Below are positions 5,728 to 14,163 of a stretch of DNA of 25,567 bases, piece by piece. The stretch covers positions 1 to 25,567 of the forward strand of contig CAZRRV010000022.1 of NCBI GenBank assembly GCA_964602735.1, in the 5' to 3' direction. Under the pieces are notes generated by a model. It was given only the letters and a program-made list of their open reading frames with translations, ran no database searches and had not been told where the DNA came from. This DNA is from CAZRRV01 sp964602735 (GTDB taxonomy: Bacteria; Bacillota; Clostridia; Oscillospirales; Acutalibacteraceae). A program made the translations under genes and the position numbers. Every line of letters starts with the position of its first letter. The first letter of the stretch is position 1.

Positions 5728-6783
5728 TTAATTGTCGAGTTCAATCTCGCGGTGCGCCTCGGCGGAATCGTAAATCGCCTGCATCATTTTCGCGGTTATT
5801 ATAACCGTGTCGATATGCGACGGAAGTTTCTTCTTCGTTTCCGTACAGTCAACAAACGCGTCGATTTCGTTCTGGAATTGATCGCGCATGGTAAACTCGG
5901 GTTTATATGACACCAGCGCTCCGTGCTCAACGGTAAACACCTCGAAATCTTTGCCGTAATCGAGCCTTATGCCGGCTTTGTCGCCCATAAAATCGATATA
6001 CATTTCATCGTGATCGATATTCTGCGCCCAGGCTCCGTGCAGTGTGATAACGGGGCCGGATGTTCGGATCAGGCCTGTAACCGAATCCTCAACATCGTAA
6101 ACGCCGTTTTCAACCGGCGGACCGGCCCACATTTTACGGTATGTGTATTCGGAAATGTTCTTGCCGAGTTTGCAAAACGCTTCGCCGGATACGGTAAGAG
6201 GTTTGGGATCGCCGCAGCAGTACATCACAATGTCGAGAAAATGCACTCCCCAGTCGATCAGCGCGCCGCCGCCCGCAACGGATTTTGTAGTAAACGCGCC
6301 GCCGAGACCCGGTATCGACCGATGACTGCGAAAGCTTACATACACATGATAAACGTCGCCCAGCTCGCCCGCGTCGATATACCGCTTGATTTTGTTTACG
6401 CTGTCGTTAAACCGGTTCACCACGCCTATGTTCAGAATTTTACCGGTTTCGTGCTGTACTTTCTGCATTTCGAGAGCCTCGCCGTATGTTCTCGCCGCGG
6501 GCTTTTCGCACAGAACATCTTTCCCGGCGCGCATACAGTCGATTGCTATGGGGGCGTGAACGTTGTTCGGAGTACAAACCGAAACCGCCTCTACCGACCC
6601 GTCTTTAAGAATGTCGCGATAATCGGTTATCGCGACGCCGCAGCCGTATTTTTCAACCGCCGCTTTTGCCCGTTCGGGGATGATGTCGCAAAAATACGCT
6701 ATTTCCGCCTTCTTGTTGTTGATGTAAGACGGAATATGCGCGGTGTTCGCGATATTCCCGCATCCTATAACCGCCACTTTCAT
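5728..6783 (-). CDS. Gfo/Idh/MocA family NAD(P)-dependent oxidoreductase
   Basis: This enzyme class oxidises or reduces sugars, inositols and related alcohols in the cytoplasm. The 351-residue product shows a canonical Rossmann start MKVAVIGCGNIANTAHIPSY, the TPNNVHAP loop (71-78), the catalytic CEKPAART segment (Lys94) and the GGGALIDWGVHFLDI block (Asp177, His181), so it should be active. The ATG at 6783 follows AAGGAG with a spacing of about 12 nt; longer in-frame starts would read through the promoter. It heads the operon behind a perfect consensus promoter and is followed by the divergent paralogue and the TIM-barrel gene. No transporter or regulator gene lies in the operon, so the substrate remains unknown. 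Confidence 0.9.
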   Translation of the reverse strand: MKVAVIGCGNIANTAHIPSYINNKKAEIAYFCDIIPERAKAAVEKYGCGVAITDYRDILKDGSVEAVSVCTPNNVHAPIAIDCMRAGKDVLCEKPAARTYGEALEMQKVQHETGKILNIGVVNRFNDSVNKIKRYIDAGELGDVYHVYVSFRSHRSIPGLGGAFTTKSVAGGGALIDWGVHFLDIVMYCCGDPKPLTVSGEAFCKLGKNISEYTYRKMWAGPPVENGVYDVEDSVTGLIRTSGPVITLHGAWAQNIDHDEMYIDFMGDKAGIRLDYGKDFEVFTVEHGALVSYKPEFTMRDQFQNEIDAFVDCTETKKKLPSHIDTVIITAKMMQAIYDSAEAHREIELDN

Positions 6784-6837
6784 ACCGAACCGCATCTCCT
6801 TTTCCACGGCTTGCCGCCGCAGGTAGTATTGTATTAT

Positions 6838-6866
6838 ATTATATTTCAAAACCGACGCCATGTCAA
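6838..6866 (-). promoter_or_regulatory. Consensus sigma-A promoter of the three-gene operon
   Basis: TTGACA (6861-6866) and TATAAT (6838-6843) on the minus strand, separated by 17 bp: a perfect 12 of 12 match. Transcription should begin near 6831, leaving a leader of about 48 nt before the first ATG. No obvious operator palindrome overlaps it. Confidence 0.88.
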
Positions 6867-6922
6867 TAAATATGGCGGCATTTTATAAAATTTTCGCGTC
6901 CCGCGGCATTTCACGGCAACGA

Positions 6923-8341
6923 CTATGCTTTACTTCCCGCCGCGGGAGTTCCGTTCGCCAATGCCGGCTCATCGTCTCCGCTCACCCGCCTGTAGGCCCG
7001 CTTCCGCACGATCAGGAACGCAATTCCGTTCCCTATTACGCTGAGCAGCCAGCTTACCGGCATTGAAAGGAACAGCACCCACGGCTTGTGAAAGGCACGG
7101 AAAACCGTATGCACCCACAAAATGCGCATTCCGCAACAACACGTTACGCTTACGGCAGTCGACAGTACGGAATACCCGATTCCGCGCAACGCTCCCACAA
7201 GAACATCCATCAGGCCGCATAAAAAATACGGCAGACAATCTATCGTAATGCGTTCAAGCGCGGCATTTATAACATCCTCCCGCCCCGGCGCATAAAACGA
7301 CAAAATCGAATGCCCGAAAATGCGCACGCCGAACCCTCCGACAAGGCCGGTAACGGTTACAAATAACGCGCACAGCTGCAATGTGCGATCGATTCGCTTC
7401 GTTTTGCCCGCACCGTAGTTGCGGCTTGAAAATGTAACGCACGCCTGATGGAACGAGTTCATCGCCGAATAGACGAAGCCCTCAACATTGCCCGCGGCGC
7501 TGCACGCCGCTACGAGAACGGTATCGTTAAACGAGTTTATTCCGGTTTGAATCTGCATATTCGAGATTGAAAAAATCGCGCCGTGCAGTGCCGACGGTAT
7601 GCCTATTATAACAATGCGGCGAACTATCGGAGCGGAGAAGCGCAACCGCCTGAACTCCAGTTTAAGCGGCCCGGTTTCGCGAACCAGCAACAGCAGAACC
7701 GATACGGCCGAAAAATACTGCGAAATAATGGTGGCGAGCGCAACGCCGTCTACGGTCATCCCCAAAACGCGTACAAAGAAAATATTAAGCGTAACATTCA
7801 TCACGCCGGCAGCCGTAAGTATATAAAGCGGACGGCGGGTATCGCCTTTGGCCCGCAGAATACCCGCGACGAAATGGTAAACCGCCGACGCGGGCAAACC
7901 GCAGAAATAAATGCGCATATAAAGTGCCGCCAAATCGATAACGTCGGGCACCGATCCCGTCAGCAGCAGCAACGGCCTTGAAAGTACAACGCCGATCAGC
8001 ATAATTCCGACACCGGTACACAGCCCGAGCAATACCGAGGTATGCACCGCCCGACGGACGGCATTGTCATTCCCCGCGCCTATATCGTGCGCCACCACCA
8101 CATTAACCGCGACCGAAAGCCCGCTCATCACGCTTGCAAGCAGATTTACAATCGAACCCGTCGAACCAACGGCGCCGAGCGCCGCATCGCCGACATACCG
8201 CCCCAGTACCACAACATCGGCGGCGTTAAAGAACAGGTTCAGCAGGCTTGAGAGCATAACGGGTATCGTAAACAGAAGAATCTTCCCCGCCAGTGGGCCG
8301 TGGGTCATATCGATTTCGTTTTTACGCGCACGCTTTTCCAT
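6923..8341 (-). CDS. MATE family efflux transporter
   Basis: The 472-residue product fits the 12-helix MATE family of Na+- or H+-driven exporters of drugs and cationic compounds. The N-terminal half reads MTHGPLAGKILLFTIPVMLSSLLNLFFNAADVVVLGRYVG, the typical first two helices (quoted here only to identify the family), with further matches at GAVGSTGSIVNLL, LRAKGDTRRPL and NIFFVRVLGMTVDGVALATI. The second half repeats the pattern (QACVTFSSRNYGAGK, LVGALRGIGYS). AAGGAG lies 11 nt before the ATG. The promoter is probably hidden in the adjacent assembly gap. It is not clearly tied to its neighbours in function. Confidence 0.92.
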   Translation of the reverse strand: MEKRARKNEIDMTHGPLAGKILLFTIPVMLSSLLNLFFNAADVVVLGRYVGDAALGAVGSTGSIVNLLASVMSGLSVAVNVVVAHDIGAGNDNAVRRAVHTSVLLGLCTGVGIMLIGVVLSRPLLLLTGSVPDVIDLAALYMRIYFCGLPASAVYHFVAGILRAKGDTRRPLYILTAAGVMNVTLNIFFVRVLGMTVDGVALATIISQYFSAVSVLLLLVRETGPLKLEFRRLRFSAPIVRRIVIIGIPSALHGAIFSISNMQIQTGINSFNDTVLVAACSAAGNVEGFVYSAMNSFHQACVTFSSRNYGAGKTKRIDRTLQLCALFVTVTGLVGGFGVRIFGHSILSFYAPGREDVINAALERITIDCLPYFLCGLMDVLVGALRGIGYSVLSTAVSVTCCCGMRILWVHTVFRAFHKPWVLFLSMPVSWLLSVIGNGIAFLIVRKRAYRRVSGDDEPALANGTPAAGSKA

Positions 8342-8372
8342 GGCTTTACACGCTCCTTCCGGGAGAAAGCGT

Positions 8373-8472
8373 NNNNNNNNNNNNNNNNNNNNNNNNNNNN
8401 NNNNNNNNNNNNNNNNNNNNNNNNNNNNNNNNNNNNNNNNNNNNNNNNNNNNNNNNNNNNNNNNNNNNNNNN
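8373..8472. other. Assembly gap of 100 N
   Basis: Exactly 100 unknown bases, the conventional length for a scaffold gap of unknown size. It falls between the divergently oriented MATE and prmA genes, so real sequence, including genes, may be missing here. Confidence 0.99.
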
Positions 8473-8487
8473 CCGCGCTATTTCATC

Positions 8488-8515
8488 TTGCAAATAAAAT
8501 AAAATATGGTATACT
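8488..8515 (+). promoter_or_regulatory. Likely promoter of the prmA-ruvX operon
   Basis: TTGCAA (8488-8493) and TATACT (8510-8515) are separated by 16 bp, with an A/T-rich spacer. Transcription would begin near 8522, about 27 nt before the prmA ATG. It lies just after the assembly gap, so upstream control elements cannot be seen. Confidence 0.6.
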
Positions 8516-8548
8516 TATATTCGGGTTTAGGAATCGAGGTACGGGAAA

Positions 8549-9466
8549 ATGCAATGGCGGGAACTTTCGGTAAAGGTGCCGGCAAAGGATTTGCAGACGG
8601 CGGAAGACATCGCAAACATGACGGTTTCCCACGGTATATCCGTTGAGGATTATTCCGATCTCGAATTTTCGGCGGAAAAAATCGCCCATACCGACCTGAT
8701 TGACCCGGCTCTCCTCGCAAAAGATAAAACCGCCGCGGTTATACGCATCTATTTCGACGGCGAGCCCGAATTGGAAGACGCGGAAGCCTATATAAAAGAA
8801 CGGCTCGGCGCGGCGGGCATAGATTACGCGATATCAAGAAAAAGCGTGGATGAAAAAGACTGGGCGGAAAACTGGAAACGGTATTTTAAGCCCGTTGAGA
8901 TCGGCGAAAAACTTGCAGTATGTCCCACATGGGAAAACTACCGGAGGAACGGAAACAGAACGGTTCTTAAGATAGATCCCGGAGCGGCTTTCGGCACCGG
9001 AACGCACGCCACAACCCGGCTTTGCCTCGAAATGATGCAGGACTTTATATCCGGCGGCGAGCGGGTGCTTGATATCGGCTGCGGGAGCGGCATACTCGGC
9101 ATCGCGGCGGCGCTGCTCGGCGCGGCGGAAACGGTCGGCGTGGATATCGACCCTCTTGCGGCGCGTGTGGCCAACGAAAACGCCGAATTGAACGGCGTCG
9201 GAGATGTCTGCCGGTTTTTTGAGGGGAACCTTACGGACACGGTACACGGCGAATATGACGTCTGTTTCGCGAATATAGTCGCCGATACGGTGATCGAACT
9301 GCTGAAATCCGCGGGCGGCTGTCTGAAGCCGGGCGGGATTATGCTTTGTTCCGGGATAATCGACGCGAGAAAGCAGGATGTTCTCACGGCAGCCTCCGGG
9401 TTTGAACTGCTCCGCGAAAGAGAAAAAGACGGATGGTGCGCCATGGCGTTCGCGCGGCGCGTATAA
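8549..9466 (+). CDS. prmA: Ribosomal protein L11 methyltransferase
   Basis: PrmA trimethylates ribosomal protein L11 using S-adenosylmethionine. The 305-residue product is the normal length and carries the diagnostic KIDPGAAFGTGTHATTRLCL block (about 141-160), the SAM-binding VLDIGCGSGILGIAA (173-187), the acidic GVDIDP (197-202) and FANIVAD (240-246). The N-terminal substrate-recognition domain is present (MQWRELSVKVP to about 100). GAGGT lies about 8 nt before the ATG. It is the first gene of a long plus-strand operon; prfB starts 16 nt downstream, so the operon pairs translation-related genes. Confidence 0.96.
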   Translation: MQWRELSVKVPAKDLQTAEDIANMTVSHGISVEDYSDLEFSAEKIAHTDLIDPALLAKDKTAAVIRIYFDGEPELEDAEAYIKERLGAAGIDYAISRKSVDEKDWAENWKRYFKPVEIGEKLAVCPTWENYRRNGNRTVLKIDPGAAFGTGTHATTRLCLEMMQDFISGGERVLDIGCGSGILGIAAALLGAAETVGVDIDPLAARVANENAELNGVGDVCRFFEGNLTDTVHGEYDVCFANIVADTVIELLKSAGGCLKPGGIMLCSGIIDARKQDVLTAASGFELLREREKDGWCAMAFARRV

Positions 9467-9482
9467 AACGGGAGACGGAAAA

Positions 9483-10604
9483 TTGATAGAATTTGAAGAA
9501 CAGAAAGCACGGCTCGACGGCGCGCGCCCGGATCTCGACGATCTTGAAGACGCGCTTAAAATAAATAATTTAAGAGCGGAAACCGAACGGCTTGAAGAGC
9601 AGTCCGGCGACGCGGAGTTTTGGAACGATCCCGAAAATTCGCAGAAAATACTTCAGACGATCCGCCGCAACAAAGACAAAATTTCCGCCTACGATAAAAT
9701 AAGAAGCGAGTTCGACGATACCGAAGAACTTATCGAAATGGCGAACGAAGAAGAGGATTTGTCGCTGCTGGATGAAATAAAGGCAACCGTCGGCAAACTG
9801 CTCGACGAGATGCGGTCTTTGCGGCTCGAAACGCTTTTAAGCGGAGAGTACGACGGGAACAACGCCATACTTACATTCCATGCCGGAGCCGGCGGAACCG
9901 AGGCGCAGGATTGGAACGAAATGCTGGTGCGGATGTATACCCGCTGGGGAGAGCGTCACGGTTTCACCGTTAAACTCGCCGATTTTCTCGACGGCGAGGA
10001 GGCGGGACTTAAAAGCGCGGTTCTGCTGCTTGAGGGCTTAAACGCCTACGGGTATATGAAAGGCGAATCGGGGGTGCACAGGCTGGTTCGGGTCTCCCCT
10101 TTCGACGCGTCGGGGCGGCGGCACACTTCATTCGCGTCACTTGAGGTTATGCCGGAAATTTCCGACGATACCGATATAGAAATCCGCGAAGAGGATTTGA
10201 AAGTCGATACATACCGTTCGAGCGGCGCGGGCGGGCAGCATGTAAACAAAACGGAATCGGCCATACGCATAACCCATATACCCACCGGCGTGGTGGTCGC
10301 CTGCCAGAACGAGCGGAGCCAACACCAGAACCGCGAAGTTGCGATGAAAATGCTGAAATCAAAACTGCTTGAAATCAAAGAACGGGAACATCTGGATAAA
10401 ATAGAAGACATAAAGGGAATACAGAAAGCAATAGCCTGGGGTTCGCAGATACGGAGCTATGTTTTCATGCCGTTCACGCTGGTGAAAGATCACAGAACCG
10501 GGTATGAAACCGGCAATGTAAACGCCGTAATGGACGGAGATCTTGACGGATTTATAAACGCCTATCTGAAATCGCTTGCCTCCGGCGACGCCGGAGACAG
10601 ATAA
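9483..10604 (+). CDS. prfB: Peptide chain release factor 2
   Basis: RF2 recognises UAA and UGA stop codons and triggers peptide release. The 373-residue product shows the SPF stop-recognition motif (205-207, in RVSPFDASGRRHTSFAS) and the catalytic GGQ (250-252, in SSGAGGQHVNKTESA), both at the positions seen in E. coli RF2. The start is a TTG at 9483 (MIEFEEQK) preceded by GGGAG at about 8 nt; a longer version would run back into prmA. Unlike many bacteria, the gene has no in-frame UGA near codon 25 and so no programmed +1 frameshift: the region reads DALKINNLRAE in one frame. It follows prmA by 16 nt and precedes alaS closely. Confidence 0.96.
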   Translation: MIEFEEQKARLDGARPDLDDLEDALKINNLRAETERLEEQSGDAEFWNDPENSQKILQTIRRNKDKISAYDKIRSEFDDTEELIEMANEEEDLSLLDEIKATVGKLLDEMRSLRLETLLSGEYDGNNAILTFHAGAGGTEAQDWNEMLVRMYTRWGERHGFTVKLADFLDGEEAGLKSAVLLLEGLNAYGYMKGESGVHRLVRVSPFDASGRRHTSFASLEVMPEISDDTDIEIREEDLKVDTYRSSGAGGQHVNKTESAIRITHIPTGVVVACQNERSQHQNREVAMKMLKSKLLEIKEREHLDKIEDIKGIQKAIAWGSQIRSYVFMPFTLVKDHRTGYETGNVNAVMDGDLDGFINAYLKSLASGDAGDR

Positions 10605-10621
10605 AGGATGTGACAAAAACC

Positions 10622-13246
10622 GTGGAACGGATTTCGCTGAACGCCATCCGCGAAAAATTTCTTTCTTTTTTTGAAAGCAAAGGGCATATGCGCCTCAACA
10701 GTTTTTCGCTTATTCCGCAGAACGACCCCTCGCTGCTTTTAATAAACTCGGGCATGGCACCGATGAAAAAGTATTTTACGGGGGAACTTACGCCCCCGAG
10801 CCGCAGGGTCGTAACATGCCAGAGGTGCATCCGCACCCCCGATTTGGATCGGGTCGGGCATACCGCCCGGCACGGAACATATTTTGAAATGCTGGGAAAT
10901 TTTTCTTTCGGGGATTACTTCAAAACCGAAGCGATACACTGGGCGTGGGAGTTTTTGACCGAAACTCTCGGCATCCCCGCCGAACGGCTGTGGCCGAGCG
11001 TTTACGAAAAAGACAGCGAAGCGTTCGACATTTGGGCAAACGAAATCGGCATTCCGAAAGAAAAAATCGTCCGGCTCGGCAGAGAAGATAATTTCTGGGA
11101 ACACGGCAGCGGACCGTGCGGCCCGTGCTCGGAAATTTATTTCGATCGCGGAGAAAAATACGGTTGCGGGAAGCCCGATTGCAAGCCCGGCTGCGACTGC
11201 GACAGATATATGGAAATATGGAACAATGTTTTTTCGCAGTTTGAAAACGACGGGCAGGGCAATTATTCCGAACTGAGGCAGAAAAACATCGACACCGGAA
11301 TGGGACTTGAAAGGCTTGCCTGCGTTGTGCAGGGTGCCGACAATCTTTTCGAGGTCGACACCGTTCGGGGCATACTCGATACCGTATGCGAAATTTCCGG
11401 CAAAAAATACGGAGACGGCGAAAAAAGCGATATTTCAATTCGCGTCATAACCGACCACCTTCGCGCCGCCGTTTTTATGATAAGCGACGGAATACTCCCC
11501 TCGAACGAAGGGCGCGGCTATGTTTTGCGGCGCCTGTTGCGCCGCGCGGCAAGGCACGGGAAACTGCTTAATATCGGGAGGCCGTTCCTGAAAGAAATAT
11601 GCGGCGCCGTTATACGCGCAAACGGGGCGGCATATCCCGAATTGAATGAAAAGCGGAACATAATCGAAAAAATAATCGCGACGGAAGAAAGCAATTTTGC
11701 CAAAACGATTGATCAGGGCTTAAAAATGCTCGACGAGATGACCGCCGGGCGCGGTTCGACACTCTCGGGCGACGACGCGTTCCGCCTTTACGATACCTAC
11801 GGATTCCCGCTCGACATAACGAAAGAGATACTCGCGGAAAAAGGTATGGCCGTAGACGAAAAAGCGTTTGAAGAGCGCATGTTCCGACAACGCGAAATGG
11901 CGCGGAACGCACGCAAACAGTCGGATACCGACGCATGGAAGCGCGGCGGGGCGCTGCCCGCCGATATTCCCGCGACCGTATTTACGGGTTACACGGAAAC
12001 CGAAAGCGAAGGAACGATTGCGGCGGTTATAAAAGACGGGGTCGAAACCGAAACTGCCGGAGCGGGCGATAAAGTTACGGTAATACTCGATAAAACCCCG
12101 TTTTACGCGGAAAGCGGAGGTCAAGCGGCGGACACCGGCACCGTTTCGGGCAAAAATGTAAAACTGTCGGTTTACGATACGCAAAAAAACGCCGCCGGAG
12201 TATTTGCGCATTCCTGCGTAATAGAAAGCGGGATCCTATCGAAGGGAGACAGGGTAACCGCCTCGGTTGATGTTGCCCGGCGCGATGCCATCCGCCGCAA
12301 CCATACCGCAGCGCATCTTCTGCAGGGGGCGCTGAGGCAGATTCTCGGCACCCATGTGGAGCAGGCGGGACAGTCGGTTACCGAACATTCGGTAAGATTC
12401 GACTTTACCCACTTCTCTGCGCTGACCCGCGAAGAACTTGAAACGGTGGAAGCCAAAGTAAACGAGGCGATTTTGGCGGCAGCCCCGGTTGAAACCCGCG
12501 AGATGCCGCTGGCCGACGCCAAAGCGCTCGGCGCGATGGCTCTGTTCGGGGAAAAATACGGCAATACGGTACGGGTCGTTTCGGTTCCGGGATATTCCGT
12601 TGAACTTTGCGGCGGTACGCATATCGACAACACCGCGAAAATCGGGTTGTTCCAAATCGTTTCGGAATCCTCGGCGGCGGCGGGGGTGCGGAGAATCGAG
12701 GCCGTTACGGGAACCGGCGTTCTGCGTCTGTTGGAAACGCAAAAGGAGGAAATATCCGCCGCTCTCACCGCACTTAAAATCGACAATCCCGCGACTATAG
12801 GCGCGAGAGCGGAACAGATTGTCGAAGAGCTCAGAAAAAAAGACCGAATTATCGAACGGCTTAACCGGGAACTCGCCGACCGGCAATTCGGCGATATTGC
12901 CTCCTCCGCCGAAAAAGTGAACGGATTTACTTTAATCACGGCAACGGTAAACAATATGCCGGCGGAAACGCTGCGCGGAATTTGCGACAAACTGAAAGAC
13001 AAATTTTCCGACGTTGTTGCGGTAATAGCCAATACGGGCGGCTCATCGGTAAATTTCGCGGCCGCGTGCGGGAAAGATGCCGTTAAAAGAGGCGCTCATG
13101 CGGGCAAACTGGTCGCGGCGGTCGCGGCGGTAACGGGCGGCAGAGGCGGCGGGCGGCCCGATTTTGCCATGGCCGGCGCAAAAGATGCAACAAAGACGGC
13201 AGACGCTTTGTTATACGCGAAAACCTTTATCGCGGAAATCCGGTAA
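10622..13246 (+). CDS. alaS: Alanyl-tRNA synthetase
   Basis: AlaRS charges tRNA-Ala. The 874-residue product has the full domain order: class II catalytic core (KFLSFFESKGH, INSGMAPMKKYF, TCQRCIRTPDLDRVG, NFSFGDYFK), a cysteine-rich insert (YGCGKPDCKPGCDCDRYMEIWN) seen in many Firmicutes, the editing domain with NHTAAH (His561, His565) and CGGTH (Cys663, His667), and the glycine-rich C-terminal DHHA1-type domain (GGRGGGRPDFAMAG). I prefer the GTG at 10622 (MERISLNAIREKF), which matches the usual N-terminus; a GTG at 10610 would be only 2 nt from the AAAGG. The gene starts 17 nt after prfB stops, with an ATG-TGA pair in the short gap. Confidence 0.96.
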   Translation: MERISLNAIREKFLSFFESKGHMRLNSFSLIPQNDPSLLLINSGMAPMKKYFTGELTPPSRRVVTCQRCIRTPDLDRVGHTARHGTYFEMLGNFSFGDYFKTEAIHWAWEFLTETLGIPAERLWPSVYEKDSEAFDIWANEIGIPKEKIVRLGREDNFWEHGSGPCGPCSEIYFDRGEKYGCGKPDCKPGCDCDRYMEIWNNVFSQFENDGQGNYSELRQKNIDTGMGLERLACVVQGADNLFEVDTVRGILDTVCEISGKKYGDGEKSDISIRVITDHLRAAVFMISDGILPSNEGRGYVLRRLLRRAARHGKLLNIGRPFLKEICGAVIRANGAAYPELNEKRNIIEKIIATEESNFAKTIDQGLKMLDEMTAGRGSTLSGDDAFRLYDTYGFPLDITKEILAEKGMAVDEKAFEERMFRQREMARNARKQSDTDAWKRGGALPADIPATVFTGYTETESEGTIAAVIKDGVETETAGAGDKVTVILDKTPFYAESGGQAADTGTVSGKNVKLSVYDTQKNAAGVFAHSCVIESGILSKGDRVTASVDVARRDAIRRNHTAAHLLQGALRQILGTHVEQAGQSVTEHSVRFDFTHFSALTREELETVEAKVNEAILAAAPVETREMPLADAKALGAMALFGEKYGNTVRVVSVPGYSVELCGGTHIDNTAKIGLFQIVSESSAAAGVRRIEAVTGTGVLRLLETQKEEISAALTALKIDNPATIGARAEQIVEELRKKDRIIERLNRELADRQFGDIASSAEKVNGFTLITATVNNMPAETLRGICDKLKDKFSDVVAVIANTGGSSVNFAAACGKDAVKRGAHAGKLVAAVAAVTGGRGGGRPDFAMAGAKDATKTADALLYAKTFIAEIR

Positions 13247-13269
13247 AAAATCGCAAGGAGGCGAAAGAG

Positions 13270-13608
13270 ATGGATTGCTTGTTCTGCAACATCGTAAACG
13301 GCGTCATACCTTCGCAAAAAATTTACGAAAACGACTGTGTGCTCGCCTTTCGAGACATAAACCCGCAGGCTCCTTTCCATGCCGTTATAGTTCCGAAAGT
13401 TCATATCGCGTCCGCGGAGGATATAACTTCGGAGAACAGCGCGGTTGTCGCAAAAATTTACGAGGCCGCCGCCGTAATCGCGAAAGAGCAGAAACTGAAA
13501 CGCGGTTTCAGAATTGTGACCAACTGCGGAGAAGAAGGCGGACAAACCGTAAATCATCTTCATTTTCATATGCTTGCCGGCAGAATGCTGGCCTGGCCGC
13601 CCGGCTGA
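13270..13608 (+). CDS. HIT family nucleotide-binding hydrolase (HINT type)
   Basis: HINT-type proteins are dimeric purine nucleoside phosphoramidases. The 112-residue product is full length and ends with the histidine triad HLHFHMLAGR (His96, His98, His100; the middle one is catalytic by family rule) and the conserved WPPG C-terminus. An N-terminal CxxC (Cys3, Cys6) with a downstream His45 suggests a structural zinc site. AAGGAGG precedes the ATG at a normal spacing. It sits 23 nt after alaS and 15 nt before the phosphoribosyltransferase gene. HINT proteins hydrolyse aminoacyl-adenylates made by tRNA synthetases in other organisms, so the alaS neighbour may be meaningful, but that is inference. 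Confidence 0.94.
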   Translation: MDCLFCNIVNGVIPSQKIYENDCVLAFRDINPQAPFHAVIVPKVHIASAEDITSENSAVVAKIYEAAAVIAKEQKLKRGFRIVTNCGEEGGQTVNHLHFHMLAGRMLAWPPG

Positions 13609-13623
13609 TAAAGGAGAAACAAA

Positions 13624-14163
13624 ATGCCAGAAACATATCCCGTTACAATTGCGGGTCTGCGCAGGGATCTGCCGCTTTATCCCGTGAACGACAACCTCGA
13701 AATAGCCGCTTTCATTCTTTTCGGGGATGTGGAAATTACGGTGGCCGCCGCGACCGAACTGTTGAAAAAAGTGCCGAAATTCGATATTATTCTCACCCCC
13801 GAGGCAAAAAGCATTCCGCTGGCATACGAAATGTCGCGCCAGTGCGGAAAGCCGTATGTGGTCGCGAGAAAAGGCAAAAAAGTTTATATGGGGAATCCCG
13901 TATCCGTAAGCGTGCGCTCGATAACTACAGACAGCGTACAGACCCTCTACCTCGGCGACTCCGACGCCGAAAAACTGCGCGACAGGCGGGTTCTGATCGT
14001 CGACGACGTGATAAGCACCGGCGAATCTCTCGAAGCGGTTTCGGAACTGCTTAAAGCCGCCGGAGGAATTCATGCCGCCTCATGCGCGGTTTTGGCGGAG
14101 GGCGACGCGGCAGACAGAACCGATATAATTTATCTGAATAAAATCCCACTTTTCTTCAAATGA
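13624..14163 (+). CDS. Phosphoribosyltransferase family protein (adenine phosphoribosyltransferase-like)
   Basis: Type I phosphoribosyltransferases join PRPP to a base in nucleotide salvage. The 179-residue product has the PRPP-binding loop RRVLIVDDVISTGESL (121-136), and an upstream EAKSIPLAYEMSRQCGKPYVVARKG block that matches the adenine phosphoribosyltransferase group (ILTPEAKSIPLA, then the R.GKK substrate loop). The base substrate cannot be assigned with certainty; purine specificity is likely. AAGGAG lies 7 nt before the ATG. Its stop overlaps the comEC start (ATGA), so the two are translationally coupled. Confidence 0.85.
   Translation: MPETYPVTIAGLRRDLPLYPVNDNLEIAAFILFGDVEITVAAATELLKKVPKFDIILTPEAKSIPLAYEMSRQCGKPYVVARKGKKVYMGNPVSVSVRSITTDSVQTLYLGDSDAEKLRDRRVLIVDDVISTGESLEAVSELLKAAGGIHAASCAVLAEGDAADRTDIIYLNKIPLFFK

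Noticed and set aside
5923..6888. Long plus-strand open frame (321 codons) opposite the Gfo/Idh/MocA gene
   Set aside because: Antisense to a canonical enzyme gene and running through its promoter; no protein-like features.
9540..9600. Programmed +1 frameshift site in prfB
   Set aside because: No in-frame UGA or CTTTGAC-like site; the frame is continuous across the expected position.
13096..14073. Minus-strand open frame (325 codons) across the alaS end, HIT and PRT genes
   Set aside because: Crosses three genuine plus-strand genes and has no ribosome site or family match.
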